Positions 8,247 to 16,669 of a DNA stretch of 53,361 nucleotides are shown one piece after another. Below the pieces are notes generated by a model that saw only the letters and a list, made by a program, of their open reading frames with translations, did not search any database and had not been told where the DNA came from. Both the position numbers and the translations under genes were made by a program. Source of the stretch: Acidobacteriota bacterium (GTDB lineage: Bacteria; Acidobacteriota; Terriglobia; Terriglobales; Acidobacteriaceae); NCBI GenBank assembly GCA_021793405.1, contig JAJYSV010000024.1:1-53361 (forward strand), written 5' to 3'. The number at the start of each line of letters is the position of its first letter. Position 1 is the stretch's first letter.

Positions 8247-9620
8247 ATGCACTGGATTTACCCGCACAGATGTAGCGCTCGGAATCGCATCTCCGCCGAT
8301 TCTTCCGCGGCCGTTCTTTTGTTGCCTCTGGTCCTGCTGCTTACCATGGCGTGCTCCGCGCAATCAACTCTTTCCCAGCCTGCGTTGCCAGCGGGCTTGC
8401 CGGATGTGCTTGCCATGAGCGACGGTTCCAAAATCACCACGCCAGCGCAATGGCAGGCGCATCGAGCGCAACTCTTGAAGCTGTTTACGGAGCAGGAATA
8501 CGGCGTTGCGCCGCCCCGTTCCAGGAACATGCGCTTTGTGGTCGTGGATGATACCCGCAAAGCGCTGGGCGGGATCGCGACCCGCAAGCAGGTGACGATT
8601 CTGCTGAACGGAACTTCCAGTGGGCCGAAACTTCATCTGCTGCTGTACATTCCAAATCAGGCACATCGCCCCCCGGTATTCATGGGCCTCAATTTCTGGG
8701 GAAATGAAACCGTCAATGCCGATCCTGGGATACTGATCTCCACGAGCTGGACGGAGGTTACAGAAAAGCATCCCAATGAGCCCTACACTGCGCCCTGTGT
8801 CAAGAACCATCGCGCCACGGCTGGCTGTCGAGGCATCGCCTCAGACAAATGGCCCATTGAAACCATGCTGAAGCGCGGCTACGCGGTAGCGACGGCGTAC
8901 CGAGCCGATGTCGATCCTGACTATATCGGCAGTTATCACGACAGTTTGAAAGCGTATTATCCGCAGTTGCAGGGAAGAGGCGATAACTTCTCGACGGTGG
9001 GAGCATGGGCCTGGGCGCTGCGCCGCATGATGGATTATCTGGAGACGGATCATGATGTGGATGCGTCGAGAGTGGCCGTCTTCGGGTGGTCTCGCCTGGG
9101 CAAAGCGGCTCTCTGGGCGGCTGCAACGGACCCGCGATTTGCCATGGCAATCAGTGACGATTCCGGCGCGGGCGGCGTGCGGTTATTTCACCGCCCTGGC
9201 GGGGAAACGATCCGCGATCTGAACACGCACTTTCCCTACTGGTTCTGCAATAATTTCAAACAATATAACGGCCTGGACAGCACGCTGCCCTTCGACCAGC
9301 ACATGATGATTGCCCTGATTGCTCCGCGGCCTCTGTATATTGCCAGCGCCATCGACGATCACTGGGCCGATCCGCAAGGAGAGTTCCTTTCCGGTGTAGC
9401 GGTCACCCCTGTCTACAAGCTTCTTGGAACCGACGGCTTGCCGACCACGCAGTGGCCACCTGTGAATCATCCCGTCATGGGGCAAATTGGCTACCATGTT
9501 CGCACTGGCGGGCACAACATCACGTTCTATGATTGGCAACAGTATTTGAACTTTGCCGACATGCACCTGAAGAAAGCCGGAACGGAGAAAACGGATCCCG
9601 GACCAAAAACAACTCAGTAA
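8247..9620 (+). CDS. Secreted CE15-like glucuronoyl esterase
   Basis: A 457-residue exported alpha/beta hydrolase resembling carbohydrate esterase family 15, which cleaves ester bonds between lignin and glucuronoxylan. A hydrophobic signal segment (about 21-36) ends in ACSAQS. Nucleophile motif GWSRLGK holds Ser282; the family SGAGG loop is at 306-310; RTGGHNITFYDW contains the catalytic His423. Where fungal enzymes have Glu before SGAGG this protein has Asp-Asp, and another acidic candidate lies in SAIDDHWADPQGEF (368-380), as in many bacterial members. AAGGAG precedes the ATG. The GH28 gene next door suggests joint work on plant cell-wall uronates. Confidence 0.85.
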   Translation: MHWIYPHRCSARNRISADSSAAVLLLPLVLLLTMACSAQSTLSQPALPAGLPDVLAMSDGSKITTPAQWQAHRAQLLKLFTEQEYGVAPPRSRNMRFVVVDDTRKALGGIATRKQVTILLNGTSSGPKLHLLLYIPNQAHRPPVFMGLNFWGNETVNADPGILISTSWTEVTEKHPNEPYTAPCVKNHRATAGCRGIASDKWPIETMLKRGYAVATAYRADVDPDYIGSYHDSLKAYYPQLQGRGDNFSTVGAWAWALRRMMDYLETDHDVDASRVAVFGWSRLGKAALWAAATDPRFAMAISDDSGAGGVRLFHRPGGETIRDLNTHFPYWFCNNFKQYNGLDSTLPFDQHMMIALIAPRPLYIASAIDDHWADPQGEFLSGVAVTPVYKLLGTDGLPTTQWPPVNHPVMGQIGYHVRTGGHNITFYDWQQYLNFADMHLKKAGTEKTDPGPKTTQ

Positions 9621-9721
9621 TGAAGCAAACGTATTTCTGCAATACGCCCGGCTAATCAAGCCGGACAATCCATCGCGCCGGGATGGAATATGAATCACGA
9701 TCTTAATAGTGAAGGAGCAAC

Positions 9722-11341
9722 ATGCAGACACCGAGAAGAGACGTACTGAAGCTTGCTGGAGGCGGGATTGCCGCCTCTTTGATGACCGCGCCTGCTTTGT
9801 TTGCGGCCAATCCATCCAATGCGTCCGGAGCCGGACGGAACGGCAGTGGTATCTATGATGTGCGGAGATACGGCGCGGTTGGCGATGGAACCACGATCGA
9901 TACGCCTGCGATCAACAAAGCGATCGCCGCCGCCGCATCTTCCGGGGGCGGCACGGTCCTGTTTCCTGCGGGCACCTATGCCTCATACTCGATCCATTTG
10001 CAGAGCCATGTCACGCTGTTTCTTGAGCAAGGGGCAATCATCCTCGCGGCGCCCGCGCCCGCGGAGGGAAATTCCGGCGGCTACGATGAGCCAGAGCCCA
10101 ATCAACCATGGCACATGTATCAGGACTATGGGCACAACCACTGGCATAACAGCCTGATTTGGGGTGAAGGGCTGAACGATATCTCGATCTGTGGGCCCGG
10201 TCGCATCTGGGGACGCGGGTTGAGCCGCGGTAACGGACCCGAATCTCACAATCCGGCAGATAGACGCACCAGCGGCGTTGGCAACAAATCCATCTCGCTC
10301 AAGAACTGCCACAACGTTGTGCTCAAAGATTTTCAGATCCTTCAGGGCGGCTGGTTCGGCATTCTGGTAACGGGAGTCGACAACCTGACCATCGACAATC
10401 TGACCATCGATACCAACCGCGATGGCATGGATATCGACTGCTGCCGCAATGTTCGCGTATCGAATTGCACTGTCAATTCTCCCTGGGACGATGCCATTGT
10501 TCTGAAGAGTTCATTTGCGCTGGGCTATGCGCGCCCCACGGAGAACGTCACCATCTCAAACTGCTATGTGACTGGCGCATATGAATTGGGAACTTTGCTG
10601 GACGGAACGCTCAAGAAATTTCCGGCTGGGACCAATGTCTCCCGCACTGGACGCATCAAGATGGGGACGGAATCGAACGGCGGCTTCAAGAATATTGCCA
10701 TTTCAAACTGCATTTTCGAAGGCTGCCATGGTTTGGCTCTCGAGACCGTCGATGGAGGGCTGCTGGAAGATATCGCTATCACCAACATCACCATGCGCGA
10801 TATTATGAGCGCTCCCATTTTCTTCAGGTTAGGCGCCAGAATGCGCGGTCCCGTCAATACTTCCGTCGGCCAGTTGCGCCGAGTCCTTATCAGCAACATT
10901 GTCGCGTCGAATGTGAACCCACAACAATGCTCCATCCTCAGCGGGATCCCCGGCCACATGATTCAAGATATCCAGATCGGCGATGTCTATATCCAGCATC
11001 AGGGCGGGGGAACGCGCGAACAGGCCGCTTTGCGGCTGCTGGAAAAGGAAAATGGATATCCAGAACCAACGATGTTCGGAATCACGCCGGCTCAGGGTTT
11101 CTATCTGCGCCACATTGAAAACCTCGACATGAGCCATGTTGAAATCGCTTCGCTCACTTCGGATGACCGCCCCGATTTCGTTCTGGATAATGTGAGCGGT
11201 GCAGAGTTTCTGCGGATCAGAACCCGGAAAGTGCAGGGAGTTCCTACCTTTTCCATGCAGAATGTGGACAATTTCAGTTGCTTGCTCAGCCGGGGAATTC
11301 CAGATACGACACTGGACCAGGTCACAGAGAAGACCCTCTAG
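9722..11341 (+). CDS. Tat-exported glycoside hydrolase family 28 (polygalacturonase-like)
   Basis: A 539-residue right-handed beta-helix enzyme of the pectinase type. The N-terminus RRDVLKLAGGGIAASLMTAPALFA is a Tat signal. DVRRYGAVGDGTTIDTPAINKAI is the usual start of the beta-helix. The GH28 acidic residues are visible in NRDGMDID (D234, D237) and WDDAIVLK (D256, D257), and the C-terminal RIKMGTES (311-318) carries the family RIK element. The classic GHG motif is not obvious, so the substrate may be a substituted galacturonan such as rhamnogalacturonan. AAGGAG precedes the ATG. Together with kduI at 21.6 kb it suggests use of pectin uronates. Confidence 0.88.
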   Translation: MQTPRRDVLKLAGGGIAASLMTAPALFAANPSNASGAGRNGSGIYDVRRYGAVGDGTTIDTPAINKAIAAAASSGGGTVLFPAGTYASYSIHLQSHVTLFLEQGAIILAAPAPAEGNSGGYDEPEPNQPWHMYQDYGHNHWHNSLIWGEGLNDISICGPGRIWGRGLSRGNGPESHNPADRRTSGVGNKSISLKNCHNVVLKDFQILQGGWFGILVTGVDNLTIDNLTIDTNRDGMDIDCCRNVRVSNCTVNSPWDDAIVLKSSFALGYARPTENVTISNCYVTGAYELGTLLDGTLKKFPAGTNVSRTGRIKMGTESNGGFKNIAISNCIFEGCHGLALETVDGGLLEDIAITNITMRDIMSAPIFFRLGARMRGPVNTSVGQLRRVLISNIVASNVNPQQCSILSGIPGHMIQDIQIGDVYIQHQGGGTREQAALRLLEKENGYPEPTMFGITPAQGFYLRHIENLDMSHVEIASLTSDDRPDFVLDNVSGAEFLRIRTRKVQGVPTFSMQNVDNFSCLLSRGIPDTTLDQVTEKTL

Positions 11342-11378
11342 GCAGGCTGCGAAACAAGCGAAGATGAAGATCAATCTT

Positions 11379-11395
11379 GCTCCGGCGCACGGAGC
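11379..11395. terminator. Weak hairpin between convergent genes
   Basis: GCTCCG / CGGAGC with a 5-base loop lies in the 106-bp gap between the convergent GH28 and alpha/alpha-barrel genes. No T-tract follows on either strand, so an intrinsic terminator is doubtful. Confidence 0.25.
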
Positions 11396-11447
11396 CTCGA
11401 CGGCCAGGGGCAGTCGCGTGTACAGTCCACAAAGGTTATTCAAATTG

Positions 11448-12806
11448 TCAGTTCGGAAGAGTTGCTGTCTTCGCAGGCTCTGCTGGCATTCCCATCTGAC
11501 GGCGAAGCCGTGCCATTGCCCAGCACCACCACGCAGTTTGCTCGCCGTTTCCGCCATCCTTCGTCTTCCAGGATGCATGTTCGAGTTCCGGGAGATCGCT
11601 GTCGTAAAGGAGGCTCGGCAGGTCATGATGCGCATCCTGCAACCACGCTGCTTCCATGTAGAGTGAGTATGTACCGTTGGCCTCCTCAATCAAATGGAGA
11701 ATCTGCTCGATGCGGATGTAATCGCCGTGGGCGCGAGAATAATCCATCTCCCAGGCTTGGCCCTTGCCGATGATCTGGTTGGAGAAGCCTCCGTCAGCAT
11801 AACTGTCGGTAGGCATCCAAGGGAGGCCGTGCGTTACTTTGAGCAGAGAATGTTGCATTGTGGCCACCGTGTTTTGCATCACCTGCGGGTCGACATCGGG
11901 CTCCCACCCTGCAGCAACGGGAGAGAACGCAACCCAGCCTAAACCAAGATAGGGGACACCGGCGGCAGAGTTCGGAAGGCGCATCTCCAGGTAGGTGAGC
12001 TTGCCATCGCGCACCGTTGTCAGGTTCTTTGTGACGCCATTTGAAATGATCGCCAGCTTCTCCTCCCACTCTTTTGCCTTTTGTGTGTCTCCGCGACGTC
12101 GCGCTACAGCCGCCATATCCTTCAGTGCGGCGCCAACAAAGCTTTGTGTGAGCAAATCATACGTGTCCCAGTAGCGGCCTTCGCGCGAGTGCTCGAAGGC
12201 ACCATTGCGAACCAATCCAAGTTGCGAAGGAAAGGACCCATAATCCAGGAAGGCCCGGCTGGTTGTACGAGACATGAGAGCGCTTACCTGGTTCCACGTT
12301 TGGTCTTCGAAGGTGGTGCGGCCTCGTCTCTGAGCCAGCCTGGCCCATCCAAGAATCACATGCGCCTGTCCGTCAATCTCGAATTCGTCATCTTCGATGG
12401 TGTAGCGATCTCCGGACTTGCCGATGACGTGTGGAACCAGTTCCAGGTTGTTTTGTTCCATGACCTGCAAGACGCAAGCGATGCTTTTCTCCGCCTCATC
12501 CACGCGCCCGGTTTCCAGAAAGAGCAGGCTAAGTGCCCCAATCGTTCGAGGAAACATGCCGCCGTAGGCGCCTGTAAAAGATTCAGGCACGAACCCATTT
12601 GGATCCATGCGATTGATGAGGCTCGAATATGTTCGTGAGTACAGACCTTCAAAGTAGGGCGAATGAAGTAGCTTCCATACGCGGACTTCAGCTGCGTGCT
12701 GCCTGACGGCGCTGGTTTCTCCATTGCCAGTCTGCGCGCCCAACATGGTGGTTCCCAGCGCGGTCGAGGCACACGACAACAAGGCGACATAGACGAGTTT
12801 GCGCAT
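11448..12806 (-). CDS. Exported six-hairpin (alpha/alpha-barrel) glycosidase-like protein
   Basis: A 452-residue protein with a Sec signal peptide (MRKLVYVALLSCASTALGTT, cleavage near LGAQT). The body has repeated helical pairs with acidic and aromatic loops, for example VPESFTGAYGGMFPRTIGAL, EIDGQAHVILGWARL, KGQAWEMDYSRAHGDY and the C-terminal GNGEQTAWWCWAMARL. This layout resembles six-hairpin glycosidases (GH125/GH88/GH105-like superfamily), but I cannot name a family, so the substrate is unknown. The gene is monocistronic, convergent to the GH28 gene and divergent from the cysteine leader. The ribosome site is weak. Confidence 0.62.
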   Translation of the reverse strand: MRKLVYVALLSCASTALGTTMLGAQTGNGETSAVRQHAAEVRVWKLLHSPYFEGLYSRTYSSLINRMDPNGFVPESFTGAYGGMFPRTIGALSLLFLETGRVDEAEKSIACVLQVMEQNNLELVPHVIGKSGDRYTIEDDEFEIDGQAHVILGWARLAQRRGRTTFEDQTWNQVSALMSRTTSRAFLDYGSFPSQLGLVRNGAFEHSREGRYWDTYDLLTQSFVGAALKDMAAVARRRGDTQKAKEWEEKLAIISNGVTKNLTTVRDGKLTYLEMRLPNSAAGVPYLGLGWVAFSPVAAGWEPDVDPQVMQNTVATMQHSLLKVTHGLPWMPTDSYADGGFSNQIIGKGQAWEMDYSRAHGDYIRIEQILHLIEEANGTYSLYMEAAWLQDAHHDLPSLLYDSDLPELEHASWKTKDGGNGEQTAWWCWAMARLRRQMGMPAEPAKTATLPN

Positions 12807-13011
12807 GATTCAGGTTCTGCCTTTCGTTTAACTTTGAATCTTGTTGTTTTGATGAGAGGCTTACTGGACGATCTGACAGATAAGTTGTACCAGATTGACG
12901 GTAAGGGTAGCGCAACCTTGATCGGACCAGAGATTTTGTACCAAGCCTTAGGGTTTCGGGAGCGAGACATACGAGACGATAAACGGGACTCGCCTGCGGT
13001 TAATTCCTCTC

Positions 13012-13041
13012 TTGACGCGCGATTCGATCGACATATATAAT
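13012..13041 (+). promoter_or_regulatory. Sigma-70-type promoter of the sulfite reductase/siroheme operon
   Basis: TTGACG (13012-13017) and a perfect TATAAT (13036-13041) are separated by 18 bp. Transcription should begin about 13047-13050, three to six bases before the leader-peptide ATG at 13053. The leader peptide would therefore be translated with almost no 5' UTR. This is among the best promoter matches in the window. It occupies the gap between the divergent alpha/alpha-barrel gene and the nirA operon; I see nothing else in 12807-13011. Confidence 0.7.
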
Positions 13042-13052
13042 AAGCCGCAGCT

Positions 13053-13139
13053 ATGAACCTGCCTGTCTCGACGATGTGTTGTATGTGCTGCATGTGTACC
13101 ATGCGGGCACATTCGCGCATCTTCTGGAGGGTTGGGTAG
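13053..13139 (+). CDS. Cysteine-rich leader peptide of the nirA-sirC-cobA operon
   Basis: A 28-codon reading frame whose residues 8-15 read MCCMCCMC: Cys codons at 13077-13082, 13086-13091 and 13095-13097, five in total. It begins just after the predicted transcription start, ends with TAG at 13137-13139, and is followed 36 bp later by a strong intrinsic terminator, ahead of a sulfite/nitrite reductase. This is the arrangement of an attenuation leader peptide that senses charged Cys-tRNA. Leaderless polycysteine peptides controlling cysteine genes are known in mycobacteria; I know of none described in this phylum. No Shine-Dalgarno sequence is visible, consistent with leaderless initiation. 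The protein product itself probably has no function. Confidence 0.75.
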   Translation: MNLPVSTMCCMCCMCTMRAHSRIFWRVG

Positions 13140-13186
13140 AGTCAAAAGCTGAAAAAGCTTGCAGTAGCCCAAAGCAAAAACCCACC
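13129..13186 (+). promoter_or_regulatory. Candidate antiterminator pairing of the Cys attenuator
   Basis: GGTTGGGT (13130-13137), the last codons and stop of the leader peptide, can pair with ACCCACC (13180-13186), the 5' arm of the terminator, with one bulged T. A ribosome stalled on the Cys codons leaves 13130-13137 free, so the terminator arm can be captured; a ribosome that reaches the stop codon covers it. A competing local pairing, TTGGGT (13132-13137) with GCCCAA (13167-13172), encloses a small AAGCT/AGCTT hairpin (13146-13160). No energies were calculated. Confidence 0.5.
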
Positions 13187-13214
13187 GCGGAAGAGCCGCT
13201 CAGGTGGGTTTTTT
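13176..13214 (+). terminator. Intrinsic terminator acting as attenuator before nirA
   Basis: The 5' arm is five A's plus CCCACC (13176-13186), the 3' arm is GGTGGG plus T's (13203-13213), making an 11-bp stem. An inner 4-bp stem GCGG/CCGC (13187-13190 with 13196-13199) closes an AAGAG loop, with a three-base bulge. A T-run ends at 13214. It lies inside the 5' region of an operon rather than at its end, as expected for an attenuator. The A/T arms could also make it work on the opposite strand. Confidence 0.85.
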
Positions 13215-13272
13215 AGTTTCGGCAGAATCCCCACCCTCTCAGCAACCATCAACAAGGGGAACAGGACTGCCG

Positions 13273-13434
13273 ATGACACAAAATCTTTATAAAGAGAAAT
13301 GCGATGAGCTTCCCGCCTCCAGCACGGAAGGGCGGCCATCCATCTCATTGAGCCATCGCGACATACTGGCACGCGGCATTCCTATATTCAACAACAGCGC
13401 ATCTACCGCCAACGCATCACAGGATGGACAATGA
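13273..13434 (+). CDS. Small hypothetical protein coupled to nirA
   Basis: A 53-residue reading frame (MTQNLYKEKCDELPASS... ending NASQDGQ). I recognise no family and no membrane segment or signal. Two things argue for a real gene: its TGA overlaps the nirA ATG as ATGA, and CAGGA lies seven bases before its ATG. It sits between the attenuator terminator and nirA, so it would be made only on read-through. Against it, the composition is low in conserved-looking motifs and the overlap could be chance. Confidence 0.42.
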   Translation: MTQNLYKEKCDELPASSTEGRPSISLSHRDILARGIPIFNNSASTANASQDGQ

Positions 13435-15161
13435 CAGGACCAATGACAGCGCCGACAGCGAATCCGACAATAGTAAAAGAAACATCAGCCCAACGGATGG
13501 AGCGCCTTAAGCGCCAGAAAAATCCATGGGAAGCCTTCGATGAAGTGCGAGCATTCGCCCGCCAGGGGCGCAGCAGCGTAGTGCCGGACTGGGCCTCCGC
13601 GTACTTCAAGTGGTGGGGCATCTACACCCAGGGAGATGGCGTTGGCGTCACCGGCGGGAAGGGTGGCGAAGGAAAAATGACGGACTACTTCATGATGCGG
13701 ATTGGCGTGCCGAATGGAATCCTTGACTCCCGCCAGCTTCGCACCATTGCGGAGCTGACCCGGCAGCACGCACGCAACCTTGCCGATATCACTGTCCGGC
13801 AGAACATTCAGCTGCACTGGCTCACCATTGAGTCGTTGCCGGAGATCGTCGACGCGCTGGATCGCGTCGGACTCTCTCCCAAGGGCGCGTGCGGCGATGT
13901 CTCCCGCAACGTCACTGGATGTCCGCTGGCTGGCATCGCCGCCGATGAAATTGCGGATGCGTCTCCATTGGCGCTCGGTTTGGCCCACATGCTGACGGCC
14001 AACCCAGAGTTCTATAACTTGCCGCGCAAATTCAAAGTGTCCATTGCCGGCTGCCGGCACTGGTGCACCTATCCTGAGATCAACGAAATTGGCTTGACCG
14101 CGATCGAGCGCAAGTCTGGCGGCGGAGTTGAGGTCGGCTATTCCATCCGCGTGGGAGGAGGACTTTCCAACCAGCCGCATCTGGGAGTTCGCCTGAACGC
14201 ATTCCTGCGACTGGATCAGGTCTTACCCGTCGTTCACGCCGTTACGGAATTGTTCCGCGACCAGGAGGTGCTGCGCGAGAGCCGCGAACGTGCCCGCTTG
14301 AAATATCTTTTTCTCCGTGAGGGGTGGGATGGGGAGCGATTTCTAGCGGAGGTCGAAGCCCGGCTGGGATATCGCCTCGATCCTGCTGTGGAAGAGCGCT
14401 TGCCGGAAGATATTTTTCGCGATCACGTTGGCATCCATCGGCAGAAGCAGGAGGGGCTCAGCTATGTAGGCGCATCGGTCCTGCGCGGCAGGCTTAGCGG
14501 CGATCAACTGATGGCCGTGGCCGAGTTGTCCGAACGGTTCGGCACAGGGGATGTGCGTTTGACCGTGATGCAGAATTTTCTGTTGATCAATATTCCTAAT
14601 GCGAAAGCAAATGAACTGGCGAGGGAACTGGAAGCGATTGAGCTTCGCGTGGAGGGGTCCAATTTCTGGCGCGGCGCCATTGCTTGCACCGGCACGGAAT
14701 TTTGCAAGCTCGCCATCACCGAGACAAAAGGATTCACGCGGTGGCTGGTCGAAGAGATGGAACAGCGTGTTCCTCAATTTGACCAGCAACTCAAGCTGAA
14801 TGTCACAGGTTGCCCCAACGGTTGCGGCCAACACTGGATTGCCGACATCGGCATCGAGGGCAAGAAGATCAAGTATGAAGGAAAAATGGTAGATGCCTAT
14901 TATTTCTGCCTGGGCGGTGCTGTCGGACTGCATCAAAGAACAGCCCGCCTGGTTGGCTACCGCTGCGCGGCGATAGAAGTTCCCGAGGCCATGGAGCGGC
15001 TATTGCGCCAATACCTTGCCGGTCGCGACGATGGAGAGAATCTGCGCAGCTACTTTGCCCGCCATAGCGATGCCGAACTGCGCGATCAGCTGGCAGGCAC
15101 TGTGTTCGAATCGGTGGCGCGCGATATTTCTCCCGGAGACGTTCCCTACGCGGCGGACTGA
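13431..15161 (+). CDS. nirA: Ferredoxin-dependent sulfite/nitrite reductase (siroheme, 4Fe-4S)
   Basis: A 576-residue cytoplasmic enzyme reducing sulfite to sulfide or nitrite to ammonia by six electrons. The two ferrite-like repeats are visible, with the siroheme/substrate-binding segment GDVSRNVTGCPLAG (about 155-168). The cluster ligands are complete as C-x5-C (Cys419, Cys425 in ACTGTEFC) and C-x3-C (Cys461, Cys465 in TGCPNGCGQ). AGGATGG lies before the ATG; a second ATG three codons later is possible. Sequence alone does not separate sulfite from nitrite reductase. The upstream cysteine-rich leader favours sulfite and assimilation. Two siroheme biosynthesis genes follow in the same operon. 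Confidence 0.92.
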   Translation: MTGPMTAPTANPTIVKETSAQRMERLKRQKNPWEAFDEVRAFARQGRSSVVPDWASAYFKWWGIYTQGDGVGVTGGKGGEGKMTDYFMMRIGVPNGILDSRQLRTIAELTRQHARNLADITVRQNIQLHWLTIESLPEIVDALDRVGLSPKGACGDVSRNVTGCPLAGIAADEIADASPLALGLAHMLTANPEFYNLPRKFKVSIAGCRHWCTYPEINEIGLTAIERKSGGGVEVGYSIRVGGGLSNQPHLGVRLNAFLRLDQVLPVVHAVTELFRDQEVLRESRERARLKYLFLREGWDGERFLAEVEARLGYRLDPAVEERLPEDIFRDHVGIHRQKQEGLSYVGASVLRGRLSGDQLMAVAELSERFGTGDVRLTVMQNFLLINIPNAKANELARELEAIELRVEGSNFWRGAIACTGTEFCKLAITETKGFTRWLVEEMEQRVPQFDQQLKLNVTGCPNGCGQHWIADIGIEGKKIKYEGKMVDAYYFCLGGAVGLHQRTARLVGYRCAAIEVPEAMERLLRQYLAGRDDGENLRSYFARHSDAELRDQLAGTVFESVARDISPGDVPYAAD

Positions 15162-15187
15162 GTCGCCGTGGAAGAAGAAGGAGCAGC

Positions 15188-15820
15188 ATGAATCTTTTGC
15201 CGATATTTTTGAAGCTGGAGCGCAGAGCTTGCCTGGTTGTGGGCGCCGGTAATGTCGCGTTGGAGAAAATATCCAGCCTGCTACATGCAGATGCATCACT
15301 CCGCGTGGTGGCTCCGGCCGCGTGTGAAGAAGTTGAGCGACTCGCGGCGGCGGGCAAGATTGTGTTGACACGTCGGGAGTTCCAGGAGTCCGACCTGGAA
15401 GGACAATTTCTCGTTGTCACAGCGACCAATTCCCGCGTCGTGAATCGTTCCGTGTACCTGGCTGCGCAACAACGCGGGCTGCTATGCAATTCAGTCGACG
15501 ATCCACCGAACTGTGACTATTACTTTTCCTCGGTTGTGCAACGAGGAAAGTTACAAATTGCCATTTCGACGGCTGGAGAGAGTCCGGCGTTGGCTCAGCA
15601 GTTGAGGCAGGATATCGATGCCCAGTTACCGCAGGATACTGCGGCGTGGCTCGATGAACTCGGCAGTCTAAGGCGAGAGATTCTGGCGACGCATCCTGCC
15701 GGGAATGAACGGAAAGCCCTGCTGCATTCACTGGCGCAACGTTCGCTGTGTGCCCTGGACGAATGCCCATCTCGAAAACTTGCCTTCCCAAAAAATTCAC
15801 TTCAGGAGCATACGCGATGA
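15188..15820 (+). CDS. sirC: Precorrin-2 dehydrogenase / sirohydrochlorin ferrochelatase-type protein
   Basis: A 210-residue single-domain member of the Met8p/CysG N-terminal family. It oxidises precorrin-2 to sirohydrochlorin with NAD and may insert iron to give siroheme. The Rossmann motif VVGAGNVALEKISSLL comes early (about 17-32), followed by FLVVTATNSRVVN and the conserved LQIAISTAGESPALAQQLR segment. AGGAG precedes the ATG. The methyltransferase half is a separate gene (cobA) that overlaps the stop as ATGA, unlike enteric CysG where both are fused. No separate SirB ferrochelatase is in the window. Confidence 0.9.
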   Translation: MNLLPIFLKLERRACLVVGAGNVALEKISSLLHADASLRVVAPAACEEVERLAAAGKIVLTRREFQESDLEGQFLVVTATNSRVVNRSVYLAAQQRGLLCNSVDDPPNCDYYFSSVVQRGKLQIAISTAGESPALAQQLRQDIDAQLPQDTAAWLDELGSLRREILATHPAGNERKALLHSLAQRSLCALDECPSRKLAFPKNSLQEHTR

Positions 15821-16611
15821 CGACAGCACGGAAAGGCACCGTTTATCTAGTAGGCGCGGGTCCCGGCGACCCGGAATTGTTGACCCTGAAGGCGGCCGAC
15901 TTGTTGGCGACCGCGGATGTGGTCCTGCATGACGATTTGGTTCCCCAGGCGATTCTCGACCGCGCTGGTACTCAGACACGGGTGGTGAGCGTGGGGAAAC
16001 GTTGCGGCAGCCGTCGCATCACGCAGGAGCAGATTCATGCGCTGATGATTATGGAAGCTCGGCGCGGGTCCAGCGTGGTTCGATTAAAGAGCGGCGATCC
16101 GCTGATCTTTGGGCGCGCAGGCGAAGAGCTCGATGCGTTGGAAAAGGCCGAGATTCCATGCGAAATTGTCTCCGGCGTGACCTCCATGTTCGCCGCGGCG
16201 GCGGCGGCCCGGAAGTCTCTGACCGATAGACGCAGTGCATCGAAAGTAATTTTGACCACGGCGCACCACGCCTCGAACAGCAGTGGTACGGACCGGCCCT
16301 CCTTCTGGCGCGGTCCTTTGCCAAACGACGCCACGCTGGGAATCTATATGCCTGGACGGGATCTTCGCGCGCTGGCCTGGGACATGCTCCAGGGCGGGAT
16401 GCCGCCTGAACTGCCCTGCGTTGTGATGAGCCAGGTTTCCTTGCCGGGTGAGGATCGTCGAACCACCACGCTTGGCGGGCTTGGAGATGTAGTGCCGGGT
16501 CCCGCCCCGTTGCTGGTGTTGGCAGGCTGGCCCCTTGCGGATCGGCCCGAAGCTTCGTTTCCAGAGTTTGCCCAGACTGAATTCGCTCAGACTGCAGCAC
16601 GCATGGAATGA
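15817..16611 (+). CDS. cobA: Uroporphyrinogen-III C-methyltransferase
   Basis: A 264-residue SAM-dependent methyltransferase converting uroporphyrinogen III to precorrin-2, the first step toward siroheme. Motifs are GTVYLVGAGPGDPELLTLKA (about 7-26), VVRLKSGDPLIFGRAGEE, SGVTSM near the middle, and GIYMPGRDL. The ATG overlaps the sirC stop (ATGA), with AGGAG upstream in sirC; an in-frame upstream start at 15748 would lie entirely in sirC and is not used. As the last gene of the nirA operon it supplies cofactor for the reductase. Confidence 0.92.
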   Translation: MTTARKGTVYLVGAGPGDPELLTLKAADLLATADVVLHDDLVPQAILDRAGTQTRVVSVGKRCGSRRITQEQIHALMIMEARRGSSVVRLKSGDPLIFGRAGEELDALEKAEIPCEIVSGVTSMFAAAAAARKSLTDRRSASKVILTTAHHASNSSGTDRPSFWRGPLPNDATLGIYMPGRDLRALAWDMLQGGMPPELPCVVMSQVSLPGEDRRTTTLGGLGDVVPGPAPLLVLAGWPLADRPEASFPEFAQTEFAQTAARME

Positions 16612-16669
16612 TGGAGCTTCCAATCTCGCCATCTTGAATCAGGATTACCTATTGAGGCCCATACCTAAC

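Noticed and set aside
9648-9664. CCGGCT/AGCCGG hairpin between the CE15-like and GH28 genes
   Set aside because: Only six base pairs with no T-tract and both genes run in the same direction, so I did not call it a terminator.
13203-13236. GGTGGG pairing with CCCACC downstream of the attenuator (13230-13235) as an antiterminator
   Set aside because: The partner lies after the T-run, so it is transcribed too late to stop termination; it may only affect later RNA folding.
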